Below, piece by piece: positions 16,676 through 26,573 of a stretch of DNA of 64,000 nt. The stretch spans positions 1 through 64,000 of the forward strand of contig JAIYDL010000005.1 in NCBI GenBank assembly GCA_027487515.1, written 5' to 3'. The position numbers and the translations under genes were made by a program. The stretch comes from Pseudomonadota bacterium. GTDB lineage: Bacteria; Bdellovibrionota; Bacteriovoracia; Bacteriovoracales; Bacteriovoracaceae. Every line of letters begins with the position of its first letter. The stretch's first letter is position 1. Under the pieces are notes generated by a model that saw nothing but the letters and a program-made list of their open reading frames with translations, searched no databases and was not told where the DNA came from.

Positions 16676-18925
16676 TTATAGCTTTTGGAGGGGAGCGAAC
16701 TTGACCATGAACTTCTTCTTTATCCCGTCACGGAAGAGGATGGTGACCTTTTCATCCTGCCCTAGGCCCTCGGAGTCGAGCACTGTTCCCTCCCCGTAAA
16801 GCGCATGAGAAATTTTCGAGCCGGAAACGTAGTTCGCTGCGGTCACCGTCGGGCGTTTCGTGTGAAAAACCTTCTCCCGGTAGAAGACACTGTCCTCCGC
16901 CTCAGCCGAGACTCGCTGGTCAAAGTCGTCGTAGGTACGAGCGTACATCTGGGAAGGGTCGCGCTTAGATCCCGTTTGATAGAAGTCCCAGCGGTAGTAC
17001 TTCTCGGGGATCTCGTGGAGGAACTGGCTCGGACCATTAAACTTGAGGCTCCCCCAGAGGAGTCGCCCCTGCGCGAAAGTGATCGTCAGCTGCTTCATGG
17101 CCCGGGTCATCGCAACGTAGAAAAGGCGCCGCTCTTCCTCGAGGGCCGTGGGCCCGATCTCGAGGCTTTTGTAGGATGGGAAGATGTTCTCTTCCACGCC
17201 GATCAAAAATACATAGGGGTACTCTAGGCCCTTTGACCCGTGGACGGTCATGAGCGAGACCTGGTCACCGGAGGCATCCTCCGATGAGCTGTCGAGAGTG
17301 ATCGCCTCCAGGAACTTGGTGAGGTTGGCCTCAGGTTCGGAGTCCTCGAACTGCTTGAGGGCACTCATGAGTTCCTCGAGGTTTTCGAGCCGAGCAGCAC
17401 CCTCGTAACTTTTATCTGCGCGCAGAACTTCGAGGTAGCCGGATTCGTTTAGGAGTTTCTCATAGCTAAAACTCGGTGACTGCCCCTTCGCCTCCAGGAC
17501 CTGAACTTCCTGGGTCAGATGGACGAGCTGATTGACCGCGCTCGACACTTTCCCAGAGAGTGAAAGGTGCCGAAACTCCGCCGGGGCGTCAGCGATCTTT
17601 TCGAGGAGTTCGAAGAGGGAGAGGCCGAGGCGAACGGCCTCGTCTTCCAGCTTCCGGAGGGATGTGGCTCCCACACCCCGGGCAGGGGTATTGATGATCC
17701 GGGTGAGTGCGAGGGAGTCTTTCTTGTTCACCACAACCCGCATGTAGGAGATCATATCCTTGACCTCCTTGCGGTCGTAGAACTTGATCCCGGCCACGAC
17801 CCGGTAAGGGAATTTTTCTTTTCGAAGAGCGTCCTCGATGGTCCGAGAGTGCGCGTTGTTCCGGTAGAAAACAGCGATGTCTTTTAGCGAGACCCCGGAA
17901 CTGAAGAGCCGACGGATCTCTTGGCCGATGAATTCGGCTTCGGCCTTGTCATCCCGGCACTCCATGATCCGAACTTCGTCACCGTCGTCATTGTCGGTCC
18001 ACATCTGCTTCCCCTTCCGGGCGACGTTGCGGGCGATGACCTCGGAGGCGGCCTCGATGATCTTCTTCGAGGAGCGGTAGTTCTGCTCTAACTTAATGAG
18101 CTTCGCCTCAGGGAAAAAGGTTTCGTAATCGAGGATGTTTCGGATGTCTGCTCCCCTCCAGCTGTAGATGGACTGGTCTTCGTCTCCCACGACGCAGACG
18201 TTGCGGTGTCCCCCACCCAACATGTGGATCAGCTCGAACTGCGCTCGGTTTGTGTCCTGGTACTCGTCCACCAGTAAGTAGCGGAACTTTTGCTGATACT
18301 TCACCAGGACCTCTGGGTAGGAACGGAAGAGGTTCAACACCCCAGTGATGAGGCCTCCGAAGTCAACGGCGTTGCTCCGGTGGAGTTCGGCTTCGTACTC
18401 AAGGAAGATGTCAAAGAGGCGCTTGTCCTCGGCGAACTTCTCAACCTCCGGAGAGCGCGGAAGCCCCAAGTAATACCCGAGGTTCTTCAGGCCATCGATG
18501 AACGCCGCAACGGTGTACGGGGAGAGCTCTTTGAGATTGATTCCGCGCTTGTTCAGAAGGGCCTTGATGATGGACTGGGATTCACCGTCATCGTAGATGG
18601 TAAAGTTTTTTGAAAGTCCGAGGTAGGTGGCCTCCATGCGAAGGAGCTTCGCGCTGAAGGCATGGAAGGTGGTGATGTTCAGTGCGCCCACGTTGATCTG
18701 CGTGTTGGCCGCGAGGCGCTCGCGCATTTCTCGCGCCGCTTTATTAGAAAAAGTAAGCGCGAGGATCTGGTAGGGGCCCACGCGCTTTTCTTCTAGTAAG
18801 TACTGGATCCGCGCCACGAGGGTACGCGTTTTCCCAGAGCCAGCACCGGCGAGGATCATCACAGGGCCGTCAGTGAGAAGCACGGCCTGGCGCTGGGATT
18901 CGTTAAGGAAATCGAGGTTCATCAT
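16676..18925 (-). CDS. uvrD: UvrD/PcrA-type superfamily 1A DNA helicase
   Basis: This 749-residue ATP-dependent 3'-5' DNA helicase acts in repair and replication restart. Motifs run in order: Q motif LNESQRQAV, Walker A GAGSGKT (about 27-33), motif Ia, motif II DEYQDTN (about 222), motif III GDEDQSIYSWRGA, motif IV QNYRSS, motif V VSLMTVHGSKGLE and motif VI VAMTRA. The C-terminal tudor-like RNA polymerase-binding region (HALYGEGTVLDSEG) is typical of PcrA/UvrD. Length is normal. The start overlaps the glmS stop by 4 bases. Confidence 0.95.
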   Translation of the reverse strand: MMNLDFLNESQRQAVLLTDGPVMILAGAGSGKTRTLVARIQYLLEEKRVGPYQILALTFSNKAAREMRERLAANTQINVGALNITTFHAFSAKLLRMEATYLGLSKNFTIYDDGESQSIIKALLNKRGINLKELSPYTVAAFIDGLKNLGYYLGLPRSPEVEKFAEDKRLFDIFLEYEAELHRSNAVDFGGLITGVLNLFRSYPEVLVKYQQKFRYLLVDEYQDTNRAQFELIHMLGGGHRNVCVVGDEDQSIYSWRGADIRNILDYETFFPEAKLIKLEQNYRSSKKIIEAASEVIARNVARKGKQMWTDNDDGDEVRIMECRDDKAEAEFIGQEIRRLFSSGVSLKDIAVFYRNNAHSRTIEDALRKEKFPYRVVAGIKFYDRKEVKDMISYMRVVVNKKDSLALTRIINTPARGVGATSLRKLEDEAVRLGLSLFELLEKIADAPAEFRHLSLSGKVSSAVNQLVHLTQEVQVLEAKGQSPSFSYEKLLNESGYLEVLRADKSYEGAARLENLEELMSALKQFEDSEPEANLTKFLEAITLDSSSEDASGDQVSLMTVHGSKGLEYPYVFLIGVEENIFPSYKSLEIGPTALEEERRLFYVAMTRAMKQLTITFAQGRLLWGSLKFNGPSQFLHEIPEKYYRWDFYQTGSKRDPSQMYARTYDDFDQRVSAEAEDSVFYREKVFHTKRPTVTAANYVSGSKISHALYGEGTVLDSEGLGQDEKVTILFRDGIKKKFMVKFAPLQKL

Positions 18926-20733
18926 TCGACCGTCACCGACTTGGCAAGGTTGCGAGGCTTGTCGATGTCGGTGCCCTTGAGTTTGGCGATGTGGTAGGCC
19001 AGGAACTGGAGCGCGACGTTAACATACAACGGACTCAGGTTCGGGAGCCCCTCGAAATCAAGCCCGATGTAGGCGTCGGCTAGGTCTTCGAGCTCGGAGT
19101 TATCTTTAGGCCCAACGACCACAATCAGTCCTCGACGGGCCTTGACCTCCTCGACGTTAGAGACGGTCTTCTCGAGGAGCTCCGGCCCAACGATGGCGAT
19201 GTTCACCAAGTTCTCGTCGATCAGGGCAATGGGTCCGTGCTTGAGCTCGCCAGCGGCGTAGCCCTCCGCGTGTACGTAGGCGATCTCCTTGAGCTTCAGC
19301 GCCCCCTCGAAAGCAATGGGGAAGTACTTCCCACGCCCGGTGAAGATGAAGCCTTTCTTCGTATAAATAAGTTCCGCGACGGCACGGATCGGCTCCGAGT
19401 TCGCGCAAAGATCTGCGATCCTCGCTGAGAGGAGTTTCATTTCGCCGAAAAGACTTGGATCGTCGAGGGTCTTCTCCATCGCTCGGCTCATGAGGTAGCC
19501 GGTGAGCGCCATGAGCGTGAACGCCTTCGTGGAGGCGACGCCGATCTCGACGCCGGCGTGGATGAGGAAATTCTTGTCGGCGTTCCGGAAGAGTGTTGAC
19601 CCCTCGACGTTGACGATGGCGTACGTAGGGATCCCGTTCTCTTTGCAGAGTTCCTGACAGGCCAGGGTGTCGGCGGTTTCACCGGACTGGGAGATGAACA
19701 GTCCGATTTCTTTATTCCTCAGAATCGGATTCCGGTAGCGGAACTCGGAGGCGATATCAACCGTCGCGCGCTGTCTGTTGATTTGCTCAAAAAAATTCTT
19801 GATCACGAGGCCCGCGTGCCAGGCCGTTCCGCAAGCGGTCACGTGCCATTCGTCACTCGAGAAACCAGAGAGACCGTCGAGGACTTTTCTGCCTTCGTTC
19901 TTAATGTAGTAAGCCGCGAGTTTGTCGATGAGGCTCGCCTGCTCGTGGATCTCCTTGAGCATGTAGTGCTCGTAGGGACCCTTCGAGGTCGCATCCAGGG
20001 CCATGGAGTTTGTCTGGAACTTGTAGCGAGACGACGGAGAGAGGTCGAGCTCATAAAAATTGAGGGAGACGTCTCCGGCGGTGGGCACGCCTTCACAGAT
20101 GACTCCGTCTTGTGGGAAGTAGATCTTTGGCGCGAAGCCCACGAGGGCGAAGGGATCGGAGGAGACGAAGGCTTCACGGAGTTCTTTGTTCTCACCCACG
20201 ACCAGCGGCGCGGAGCGCTTCACAGCGTAGAGCTTATCGCTCGCTTTTTCCATGATCACGAACGCCGAATTCCCAGTGATGGTGGAGAAGGCGCGGGAGA
20301 TCGACTGCAGGGTCGAGAGGCCCAGTTTGTGGAACTTCGTGAGAAGCACGAGGAAGACCTCGGAGTCGGTCTGGGACTTAAACCCGAACCCCTCGAGCAT
20401 GAGATCTTTTTTGAGGGCGGCCGCGTTCTCGATAATTCCATTGTGAACCACGGCGTAGAGATCGTTACCGTGTGGGTGCGCGTTGTCAGTCGTGACGGCA
20501 CCGTGAGTGGCCCACCTCGTGTGGCCAATGCCGGTGTGGGAGGTTGGCTTCTGGCCGGTGATCAGTTCCTTGAGGTTTTCGAGTTTTCCTTCCTTCTTGA
20601 GAATCTGTAGCTCGCCGTTGATTTTCAGACAGATCCCTGCCGAATCGTAACCGCGGTACTCGAGACGAGAGAGTCCTTCGATGATCGGACCAACTGAATT
20701 ATGAGGGCCTGAATAACCTACTATTCCGCACAT
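18922..20733 (-). CDS. glmS: glutamine-fructose-6-phosphate aminotransferase (isomerising)
   Basis: This makes glucosamine-6-phosphate, the first step towards UDP-GlcNAc for peptidoglycan and LPS. The start is placed at MCGIVGYSG because the mature enzyme needs Cys as its first residue after Met removal, and GGAG lies 7-8 nt upstream; an in-frame ATG four codons earlier is less likely. The 603-residue protein has the N-terminal glutaminase domain (HTRWATHG, NGIIEN) and two SIS sugar-isomerase domains (SQSGETADT, HAEGYAAGELKHGP) and ends DKPRNLAKSVTVE as usual. glmU lies just upstream. No glmS ribozyme was recognised. Confidence 0.97.
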   Translation of the reverse strand: MCGIVGYSGPHNSVGPIIEGLSRLEYRGYDSAGICLKINGELQILKKEGKLENLKELITGQKPTSHTGIGHTRWATHGAVTTDNAHPHGNDLYAVVHNGIIENAAALKKDLMLEGFGFKSQTDSEVFLVLLTKFHKLGLSTLQSISRAFSTITGNSAFVIMEKASDKLYAVKRSAPLVVGENKELREAFVSSDPFALVGFAPKIYFPQDGVICEGVPTAGDVSLNFYELDLSPSSRYKFQTNSMALDATSKGPYEHYMLKEIHEQASLIDKLAAYYIKNEGRKVLDGLSGFSSDEWHVTACGTAWHAGLVIKNFFEQINRQRATVDIASEFRYRNPILRNKEIGLFISQSGETADTLACQELCKENGIPTYAIVNVEGSTLFRNADKNFLIHAGVEIGVASTKAFTLMALTGYLMSRAMEKTLDDPSLFGEMKLLSARIADLCANSEPIRAVAELIYTKKGFIFTGRGKYFPIAFEGALKLKEIAYVHAEGYAAGELKHGPIALIDENLVNIAIVGPELLEKTVSNVEEVKARRGLIVVVGPKDNSELEDLADAYIGLDFEGLPNLSPLYVNVALQFLAYHIAKLKGTDIDKPRNLAKSVTVE

Positions 20734-20803
20734 GAAGATCTCCAAACTGACAATTGTAACTTAAGGGCTACAATCTATCATTTCAGGGGAGATCTTACAA
20801 ATG

Positions 20804-20834
20804 CTTCCCTCTCCCAAACAGAGGGAGAGAGAAG
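20804..20834 (-). terminator. weak hairpin between glmU and glmS
   Basis: CTTCCCTCTCCC (20804-20815) and GGGAGAGAGAAG (20823-20834) can pair with an internal two-base mismatch around a 7-nt loop. There is no long T-run, so it may attenuate rather than stop transcription from glmU into glmS. Confidence 0.3.
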
Positions 20835-20852
20835 GGCTTTACGCGGAGTTTC

Positions 20853-22259
20853 TTATGGCTTCTTCTTTTTCAGAAACCGTCGAGCGGCGCCCTCTTTTGT
20901 GACTTGAGTGGCGCGCGCGATTCCGAAGCCTCCGGAAGGGACATCTTTTGTGATCGTAGATCCTGCGGCGACGAAGGCATCGTCCCCAATCGTGACCGGA
21001 GCAACCATCTGGCAGTCTGATCCGATGAAGGTGTGACTTCCGATGAGAGTCTTGTGCTTGTTCACTCCGTCGTAGTTGCAGGTGATGAACCCACAACCGA
21101 TGTTGGTGTTTTCACCAATCTCTGCGTCGCCCACGTAGGAGAGGTGGGAAACCTTCACACCACGCGAGAGCTTGGATTTTTTGACTTCCACAAAGTTACC
21201 AATTTTGGACTCGGCGCCGATGTCCGCGCCCGTTCGGAGTCGTGCCATGGGCCCGATGGTCGCGGCTTCGTGCACGAGAGCACCCTCGAGGTAACTGTTC
21301 GCCAGGATTTCGGAGTCAGCGCGGACCTCGGAGTCACGGATGAACGCACCTGATTCAATGACGACTCGCTCACCGATGGTGGTGCGGCCTAGGAGGGTAA
21401 CGTTCGGGTAGATGACAGAACCAGGTCCGACGGAGACGGCGTGATCCACATGGACCGTCGTAGGACTAAGGAATTCTACCCCGGAGAGCATCAGGTCGCG
21501 GAGCTTCCTGGCGCGGAGCAACCCGGAGACTTCGGCGAGCTGCTCGAGCGTGTTGATGCCCAGGAAAGGCTCCGCGGATGGAAACTTCACGGGGCCCACG
21601 CGGTAGTGATCTTGGAAGAGGTCTGTGAGATAGAATTCTCCTGACTTGTTGTTGTTTCCAATGGAGCCGAGGACCTCGCGAACATGGCGAGTGCGCAGGA
21701 TGTAGAAGCCCGAGTTGACTTCTAAAATCCCTCTCTCGTCGGAGGTTGCGTCTTTTTCTTCCACGATGTGAAACCCGGGGGCCCCTCGGAGAATGCGGCC
21801 GTACCCCTTCGGATCACGAGCGTCGAAGGTCGCACAGACGCCGACCAACGAGGAGTCCGCCCGGAGAGCTGCGAAGAGAGTTCGAAACTCGGAGGCCTGG
21901 ATCAGCGGCGTATCCGCACAGGCCACGAGGGTGTAGTCGTAATCCCAGAAGTGCGGAAGATCCGCGAAGCAGGCCCGGAGAGCGTCCGCGGTGCCCCTCT
22001 GCTCTCGCTGCCAGGCCGTCCGGAGGAGCTCCCGACTCGGGTGAGTGCTGAGCCACGCCTCGACGAGTTCCTTTCTGTGACCGACGACGAGACCGACCTC
22101 GGCGGAGAGACCGGAGTCCAGAGCGAAATCCAGGGTCGCATCGACGACGTAGTCAAGGAGGGTCCGACCTGCGGTGCGCGCGAGGGCCTTCGGGGTCTCT
22201 GTTTTCATTCTCGTGCCCTTACCAGCGGCAAGGATTACCAAACCAATTGTCTCGGCCAT
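20853..22259 (-). CDS. glmU: bifunctional UDP-GlcNAc pyrophosphorylase / glucosamine-1-phosphate acetyltransferase
   Basis: This completes UDP-GlcNAc synthesis after GlmS. The 468-residue protein starts at MAETIGLVILAAGKG, with AAGG about 10 nt upstream; an upstream in-frame ATG would add a 10-residue tail that the family lacks. The uridyltransferase motif LAAGKGTRMKTETPK is at the N-terminus. The C-terminal left-handed beta-helix has hexapeptide repeats, and HLSYVGDAEIGENTNIGCG with NYDGVNKHKT holds the acetyltransferase active site. glmS follows after 119 bases. Confidence 0.96.
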   Translation of the reverse strand: MAETIGLVILAAGKGTRMKTETPKALARTAGRTLLDYVVDATLDFALDSGLSAEVGLVVGHRKELVEAWLSTHPSRELLRTAWQREQRGTADALRACFADLPHFWDYDYTLVACADTPLIQASEFRTLFAALRADSSLVGVCATFDARDPKGYGRILRGAPGFHIVEEKDATSDERGILEVNSGFYILRTRHVREVLGSIGNNNKSGEFYLTDLFQDHYRVGPVKFPSAEPFLGINTLEQLAEVSGLLRARKLRDLMLSGVEFLSPTTVHVDHAVSVGPGSVIYPNVTLLGRTTIGERVVIESGAFIRDSEVRADSEILANSYLEGALVHEAATIGPMARLRTGADIGAESKIGNFVEVKKSKLSRGVKVSHLSYVGDAEIGENTNIGCGFITCNYDGVNKHKTLIGSHTFIGSDCQMVAPVTIGDDAFVAAGSTITKDVPSGGFGIARATQVTKEGAARRFLKKKKP

Positions 22260-22478
22260 CTGACATACCTTTTTGATCCAAAACTTCAAGCCTGTGAATA
22301 ATCTTAAAACTAAACGAAAAGGGCCGCAGAAGCCTAGTGAAATGTTCTCGTATTCACGGAGGTTCTGACTCTCTTTTTCTTCATTTTACATGAAATACCT
22401 TTAAAGCGCTTCTGCAATTATCCCGAACTAGCCTTTGAAAACCATTCACGGATGAGACCACGCTAGAGGAGTGTAAGT
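22260..22478. other. divergent promoter region between glmU and lon
   Basis: About 220 AT-rich bases carry transcription leftward to glmU and rightward to lon. I found no clean sigma-70 or heat-shock promoter by eye, and no LexA-like palindrome. Confidence 0.4.
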
Positions 22479-24908
22479 ATGGTGACTAATTACGAGGGCG
22501 AAGCGATCGAGTTCAAGGAACATCTCCCTCTGCTGCCAGTTCGCGATCTTGTTGTATACCCATTCATGATCCTCCCTCTCTTCGTCGGGCGCGAGACATC
22601 CATCCGTGCGGTCGAAGAGGCGCTGAATAACACCGACAGACTCATCCTCCTCTCGTCGCAGAAGGACATCACGGCGGAGACCCCGACGCCGTCGGAAATC
22701 TACGAGCTCGGAACCGTCGCCATGATCATGCGCATGCGCAAGCTCCCGGATGGAAGGATCAAGATCCTCATTCAGGGCCTCGCGAAGGCCCGGATCAAGG
22801 AGTTCGTTGCGATGGAGCCGTTCTACCAAGTGAAGGTGGAGAAGGTTGAGGCGCAAGCGGTAACCGCGGCCCCGGCGACGATCGAAGCTCTGGCGAGAAC
22901 CGTGAAGGAGAATCTCGAAAAAGTGATCTCCCTCGGAAAGCTCCTCTCACCAGACATTCTGATGGTGCTCGAAGACATCCAAGATCCGGGTCGCCTCGCC
23001 GATCTCGTGGCCTCGAATCTGAACCTCAAGGTCCAGGACGCACAACGGGTGCTGGAGATTCAAGACTCCGTCGAACGGTTGGGCCACATCAATCAGGTCC
23101 TGCTCAAGGAGCTCGAAATTCTCGCCCAGCAGTCGAAGATCAAGGGTCAGAAAGATGACCAAAAGAACCAGAAAGACTTCTTGCTTCGCGAGCAGATCAA
23201 GGCCATGAAACAGGAACTCCAGGACGAGTCGGCGGATAAAAACGACGAGTTCTCAGAGCTCCGCGAAAAGCTCCTGGCCAAGCGGCTGCCAGCGGATGCG
23301 GAAAAAGAAACGATCAAGCAGCTCGGGCGGCTCGAGCGGATGCACCCGGATTCCTCGGAGGCGAGTATCCTTCGCTCGTACCTTGAGTGGATCACCGACA
23401 TCCCCTGGACGGACGAATCAAAAGAAGTCACAGATCTTCAGTTCGCAAAAGATGTCCTCGACGACGATCACTTCGACCTCGAGAAGATCAAAGAACGGAT
23501 CTTAGAGTACCTGGCAGTCCGATCCCTCAAGGGCGGTGCGGCCAAGGGCCCGATCCTTTGCTTCTCGGGACCTCCCGGTGTAGGCAAGACGTCACTCGGC
23601 AAATCGATCGCTCGTGCCACGGGCCGTGAGTTTGTTCGGATCTCTCTCGGGGGAGTGAAGGATGAGTCGGAGATCCGGGGCCACCGGAGAACCTACGTCG
23701 GCGCCATGCCGGGCCGGTTCATCCAGGCCATGAAACAATGTAAGACAGTCAATCCCGTGATCCTCCTCGATGAGATTGACAAGCTTGGGTCAGACTTCAA
23801 AGGGGACCCGGCCTCGGCGATGCTTGAGGTCCTAGATCCTGAGCAGAACTGTACCTTCCGCGACAACTACTTAAACATGAACTACGATCTCTCGAAGATC
23901 ATGTTCATCGCAACGGCCAACGTTCTGGAACAGATCCCGGGACCGCTAAGAGATCGGATGGAGATCATCCACCTCGCGGGGTACACCCAAGAGGAGAAGG
24001 TTCAGATCTCGAAGAAGTACCTCATCCCGAAACAGATGGATGAGCACGGCATCACCGACGACCACATCGAGTTCCACGATGAAGGCGTCGAGAGTGTCAT
24101 CTCCGGTTACACGAGAGAGGCAGGACTTAGGAACCTTGAGCGGCAGGTCGGCGCTCTCTGCCGGAAGGTCGCGAAGAAGATCGCCTCCGGAGGCCACGAG
24201 AAAACCCACATCTTCTCGAGCACCGTCGAGGAGCTACTTGGGCCACCGCTCTACTCCCGTGAAGACTCGAATGAGTTCGATGAAGTTGGGGTCGCCACGG
24301 GCCTCGCGTGGACCGCTGCTGGCGGCGAGATTCTGCACATCGAGGCAACGAAGATGAAGGGCCGCGGGATCACGCTGACGGGTCAGCTCGGGGACGTGAT
24401 GAAAGAATCCGCCCACGCCGCTCTGGGATTCGTCCGCAGTCACGCGCGAGAGCTCGGCATCGATGACAAGTTCTTCGAAGAAAACGAGATCCACATCCAT
24501 CTCCCGGCGGGTGCCATTCCGAAAGATGGCCCGTCCGCGGGGATCACACTCGCGACGGTGATCACGTCTCTCCTGACAAATACGTATGTCAGTAAAGACA
24601 TCGCCATGACCGGCGAAATCACGCTCACCGGGAAGGTCTTACCCGTCGGTGGGATTAAGGAGAAGGCCCTCGCCGCGATGCGGGCCGGGATCGAGACGAT
24701 CATCATCCCGTGGAAGAACCAGAAGGATCTCCTCGAGATCCCGGCGCAGTACCGGAAGAAGATCACTTTCATCCCCGTGAAAAACATCCAGGAAGTTCTC
24801 TCCATCGCTCTAGTGGACTGGAACGGTCAGCTGGACCTCGATCAGACCAAACGGAAAGACGAGGCAGATAAAAAACCAAAACCGAAAGGCGAACAAGCCG
24901 CAGCTTAG
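22479..24908 (+). CDS. lon: ATP-dependent protease La
   Basis: This 809-residue AAA+ serine protease degrades damaged and regulatory proteins in the cytoplasm. The N-terminal substrate-binding domain begins LPLLPVRDLVVYPFM. A central coiled coil lies at about 200-290, Walker A is GPPGVGKTSLG, Walker B is VILLDEIDKLG and sensor motifs follow. The catalytic dyad is Ser686 (PKDGPSAG) and Lys727 (GGIKEK). The C-terminus has a short Lys-rich tail. GAGGAG precedes the ATG at good distance. It is monocistronic, closed by a strong terminator. Confidence 0.97.
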   Translation: MVTNYEGEAIEFKEHLPLLPVRDLVVYPFMILPLFVGRETSIRAVEEALNNTDRLILLSSQKDITAETPTPSEIYELGTVAMIMRMRKLPDGRIKILIQGLAKARIKEFVAMEPFYQVKVEKVEAQAVTAAPATIEALARTVKENLEKVISLGKLLSPDILMVLEDIQDPGRLADLVASNLNLKVQDAQRVLEIQDSVERLGHINQVLLKELEILAQQSKIKGQKDDQKNQKDFLLREQIKAMKQELQDESADKNDEFSELREKLLAKRLPADAEKETIKQLGRLERMHPDSSEASILRSYLEWITDIPWTDESKEVTDLQFAKDVLDDDHFDLEKIKERILEYLAVRSLKGGAAKGPILCFSGPPGVGKTSLGKSIARATGREFVRISLGGVKDESEIRGHRRTYVGAMPGRFIQAMKQCKTVNPVILLDEIDKLGSDFKGDPASAMLEVLDPEQNCTFRDNYLNMNYDLSKIMFIATANVLEQIPGPLRDRMEIIHLAGYTQEEKVQISKKYLIPKQMDEHGITDDHIEFHDEGVESVISGYTREAGLRNLERQVGALCRKVAKKIASGGHEKTHIFSSTVEELLGPPLYSREDSNEFDEVGVATGLAWTAAGGEILHIEATKMKGRGITLTGQLGDVMKESAHAALGFVRSHARELGIDDKFFEENEIHIHLPAGAIPKDGPSAGITLATVITSLLTNTYVSKDIAMTGEITLTGKVLPVGGIKEKALAAMRAGIETIIIPWKNQKDLLEIPAQYRKKITFIPVKNIQEVLSIALVDWNGQLDLDQTKRKDEADKKPKPKGEQAAA

Positions 24909-24942
24909 AAAAAAAGGTTCCTCTCGGGGAACCTTTTTTTTT
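24909..24942 (+). terminator. intrinsic terminator of lon
   Basis: GGTTCC (24916-24921), a 6-nt loop, GGAACC (24928-24933), with a run of A before and nine T after. This is a textbook Rho-independent terminator directly after the lon stop codon. Confidence 0.92.
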
Positions 24943-24982
24943 AAGCTTCTTGGAAACCCGTAAGTCTTGTAAACTTGGCGGT

Positions 24983-26098
24983 ATGAATCGACGAGATTTT
25001 CTCTTCCAGCTCCCCGCCGGACTCTTGCTAGCCACGGCGTGCGCGAGGACTCCGCTCGCGGCGCCGCTCGCGGGGGAAGTGTTCGTGACCGGAGTTCTCA
25101 ACGCCAACTACGTCCTGCCGAAGTACGGCGAAGTCGTTCCGGACCTGGGCAGCTTCCTCTTGTTCTTCACCGCCACGGGGCAGGTCCGCGCTGCGCCGGT
25201 TCCTTTCGACGTCCACTCGGTGACACAGAACCCCCGGTATCCGAACCTCCTCCTCCTCGTCCCCAAGCGCGGCCAGAGCGTCGCCATCTTCGACGTCGCG
25301 CGCTGGGCTGTTAGTGACCGCGCCTCGCTCGCAGGAACGTCGCGTCGGTTTCTAGGCCACGCCGTCTGGGAGGCCTCCGGCGAGCACTTCTGGCTACCGA
25401 TCGAGAACGACGACCGGATCACAAGTATGGTTGCCCGATGGGCCCGGACACTCAGAGAGGACGATCAGCGCTCGCTCTCAAACCTGCAGGCCCACGAGAT
25501 TCAGTGGAGTCCAGAAGGTCTTCTCGTCGTAGCGGGCACCGGCGGCGACGGGACGCCCACGGGTCTTAACTGGATCAATCCAGAGACCGCGAAGGTCGAG
25601 CGATACGTCGACTGCGGCTCAGCGGCGGGAAAGCTTAGATACGTCGGGCACTTCTATCAGCTTCCGGCCCTCGGAAAGATCTTCGCGATCGGTAAGAACG
25701 ATATGGCGCGAGACGAATCCCTCGCCCTCGTCATCGACGTCGCGGGGAACCGCATCCGCGCGCTCGAGGTCCCGGAACAGGATCGCGAGCTTTTCAAAGG
25801 CGAATCCCTCTCAGTTAACTACGACGAGCACCGCCGAGAGATCGTTGTCACGTCGATCGGGGGCAAAGGCTACGTTTCGATCTGGGATCCGAAGAACGAA
25901 ACGTTCGTCCGGAGTGTCCGGGGGATAAGTCCGCGCGGCGCCCTCCAGCACAACGGGGAGGTCTTCGTCACGCAGAACCGAGGCCGGAGCATCAAGAGCC
26001 CGGCCCTCCGGGAGTTAGTCAAAGACCCGTTCGAGAAAGGGAACCTCGACCGGAAGACGTGGGTGTGGGGCTCGCACGTCGATCGGCTCGTCTTGTAG
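24983..26098 (+). CDS. Tat-exported, probably lipid-anchored propeller-like protein (DUF1513-type)
   Basis: This protein of about 371 residues starts at MNRRDFLFQLPAG, preceded by GGCGG; the NRRDF twin-arginine motif and the following LATAC suggest Tat export and a lipobox. The body has repeated short beta-rich units (HSVTQNPRYPNLLLLVPKRG, AHEIQWSPEGLLVVAGTGGD, DEHRREIVVTSIGGKG) like a beta-propeller of the DUF1513 type. Function is unknown. It lies between the lon terminator and the cheY-like gene. Confidence 0.55.
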   Translation: MNRRDFLFQLPAGLLLATACARTPLAAPLAGEVFVTGVLNANYVLPKYGEVVPDLGSFLLFFTATGQVRAAPVPFDVHSVTQNPRYPNLLLLVPKRGQSVAIFDVARWAVSDRASLAGTSRRFLGHAVWEASGEHFWLPIENDDRITSMVARWARTLREDDQRSLSNLQAHEIQWSPEGLLVVAGTGGDGTPTGLNWINPETAKVERYVDCGSAAGKLRYVGHFYQLPALGKIFAIGKNDMARDESLALVIDVAGNRIRALEVPEQDRELFKGESLSVNYDEHRREIVVTSIGGKGYVSIWDPKNETFVRSVRGISPRGALQHNGEVFVTQNRGRSIKSPALRELVKDPFEKGNLDRKTWVWGSHVDRLVL

Positions 26099-26179
26099 GA
26101 ACCTGCGCGCGGGAACCTGACGAAAACGATCGCCTGGCCTTTTCCTTCCCTTCTCCCTGATTTTTGCTATCCTAGTAGC

Positions 26180-26560
26180 ATGAGTCAATTTGCAGGGATG
26201 AGAATTGTTATTGTCGACGACTCGGACTTTTCCCGTAGTCTCATACGAAAGATGCTGGTGGAAGAGGGACTATCCGTGGTCGGTGAAGCCGCAAGCGCGG
26301 AAACCGCCATCGCCGTGATCAAGGAAACGAAGCCGAACGTTGTGATCACCGACATTGTCATGCCGGATGTGAGCGGGATCGAGCTGACGGAGAAGATCAC
26401 CCAGAACGCAGACGACATCGCCGTCATCGTCATTTCCTCGCTTTCTCAGGAGCACATCGTCCTCGAAGCGATCGGTGCGGGGGCGAGCGATTTTATTGCG
26501 AAACCGATTCAGAAGCAGCAGCTTCTGGACTCTCTGGAAAAAGTCTTTTCCACAAAATAG
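26180..26560 (+). CDS. CheY-like single-domain response regulator
   Basis: This 126-residue receiver domain has no output domain. Acidic pocket D13/D14, phospho-acceptor D58 (VITDIVMPD), switch Ser86 and Lys108 (AKP) are all present, so it should be phosphorylated. It is followed 13 bases later by a CheX-like phosphatase gene, so the two probably form a phosphorylation/dephosphorylation pair. Whether it binds the flagellar switch or another target cannot be read from the sequence. A possible -10 TATCCT lies about 15 bases before the start. Confidence 0.88.
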   Translation: MSQFAGMRIVIVDDSDFSRSLIRKMLVEEGLSVVGEAASAETAIAVIKETKPNVVITDIVMPDVSGIELTEKITQNADDIAVIVISSLSQEHIVLEAIGAGASDFIAKPIQKQQLLDSLEKVFSTK

Positions 26561-26573
26561 TTTAGAGGAAGAC

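Noticed and set aside
20734..20852. glmS ribozyme upstream of glmS
   Set aside because: The 119-base gap is too short and shows no ribozyme core; the enzyme is preceded by a normal ribosome-binding site.
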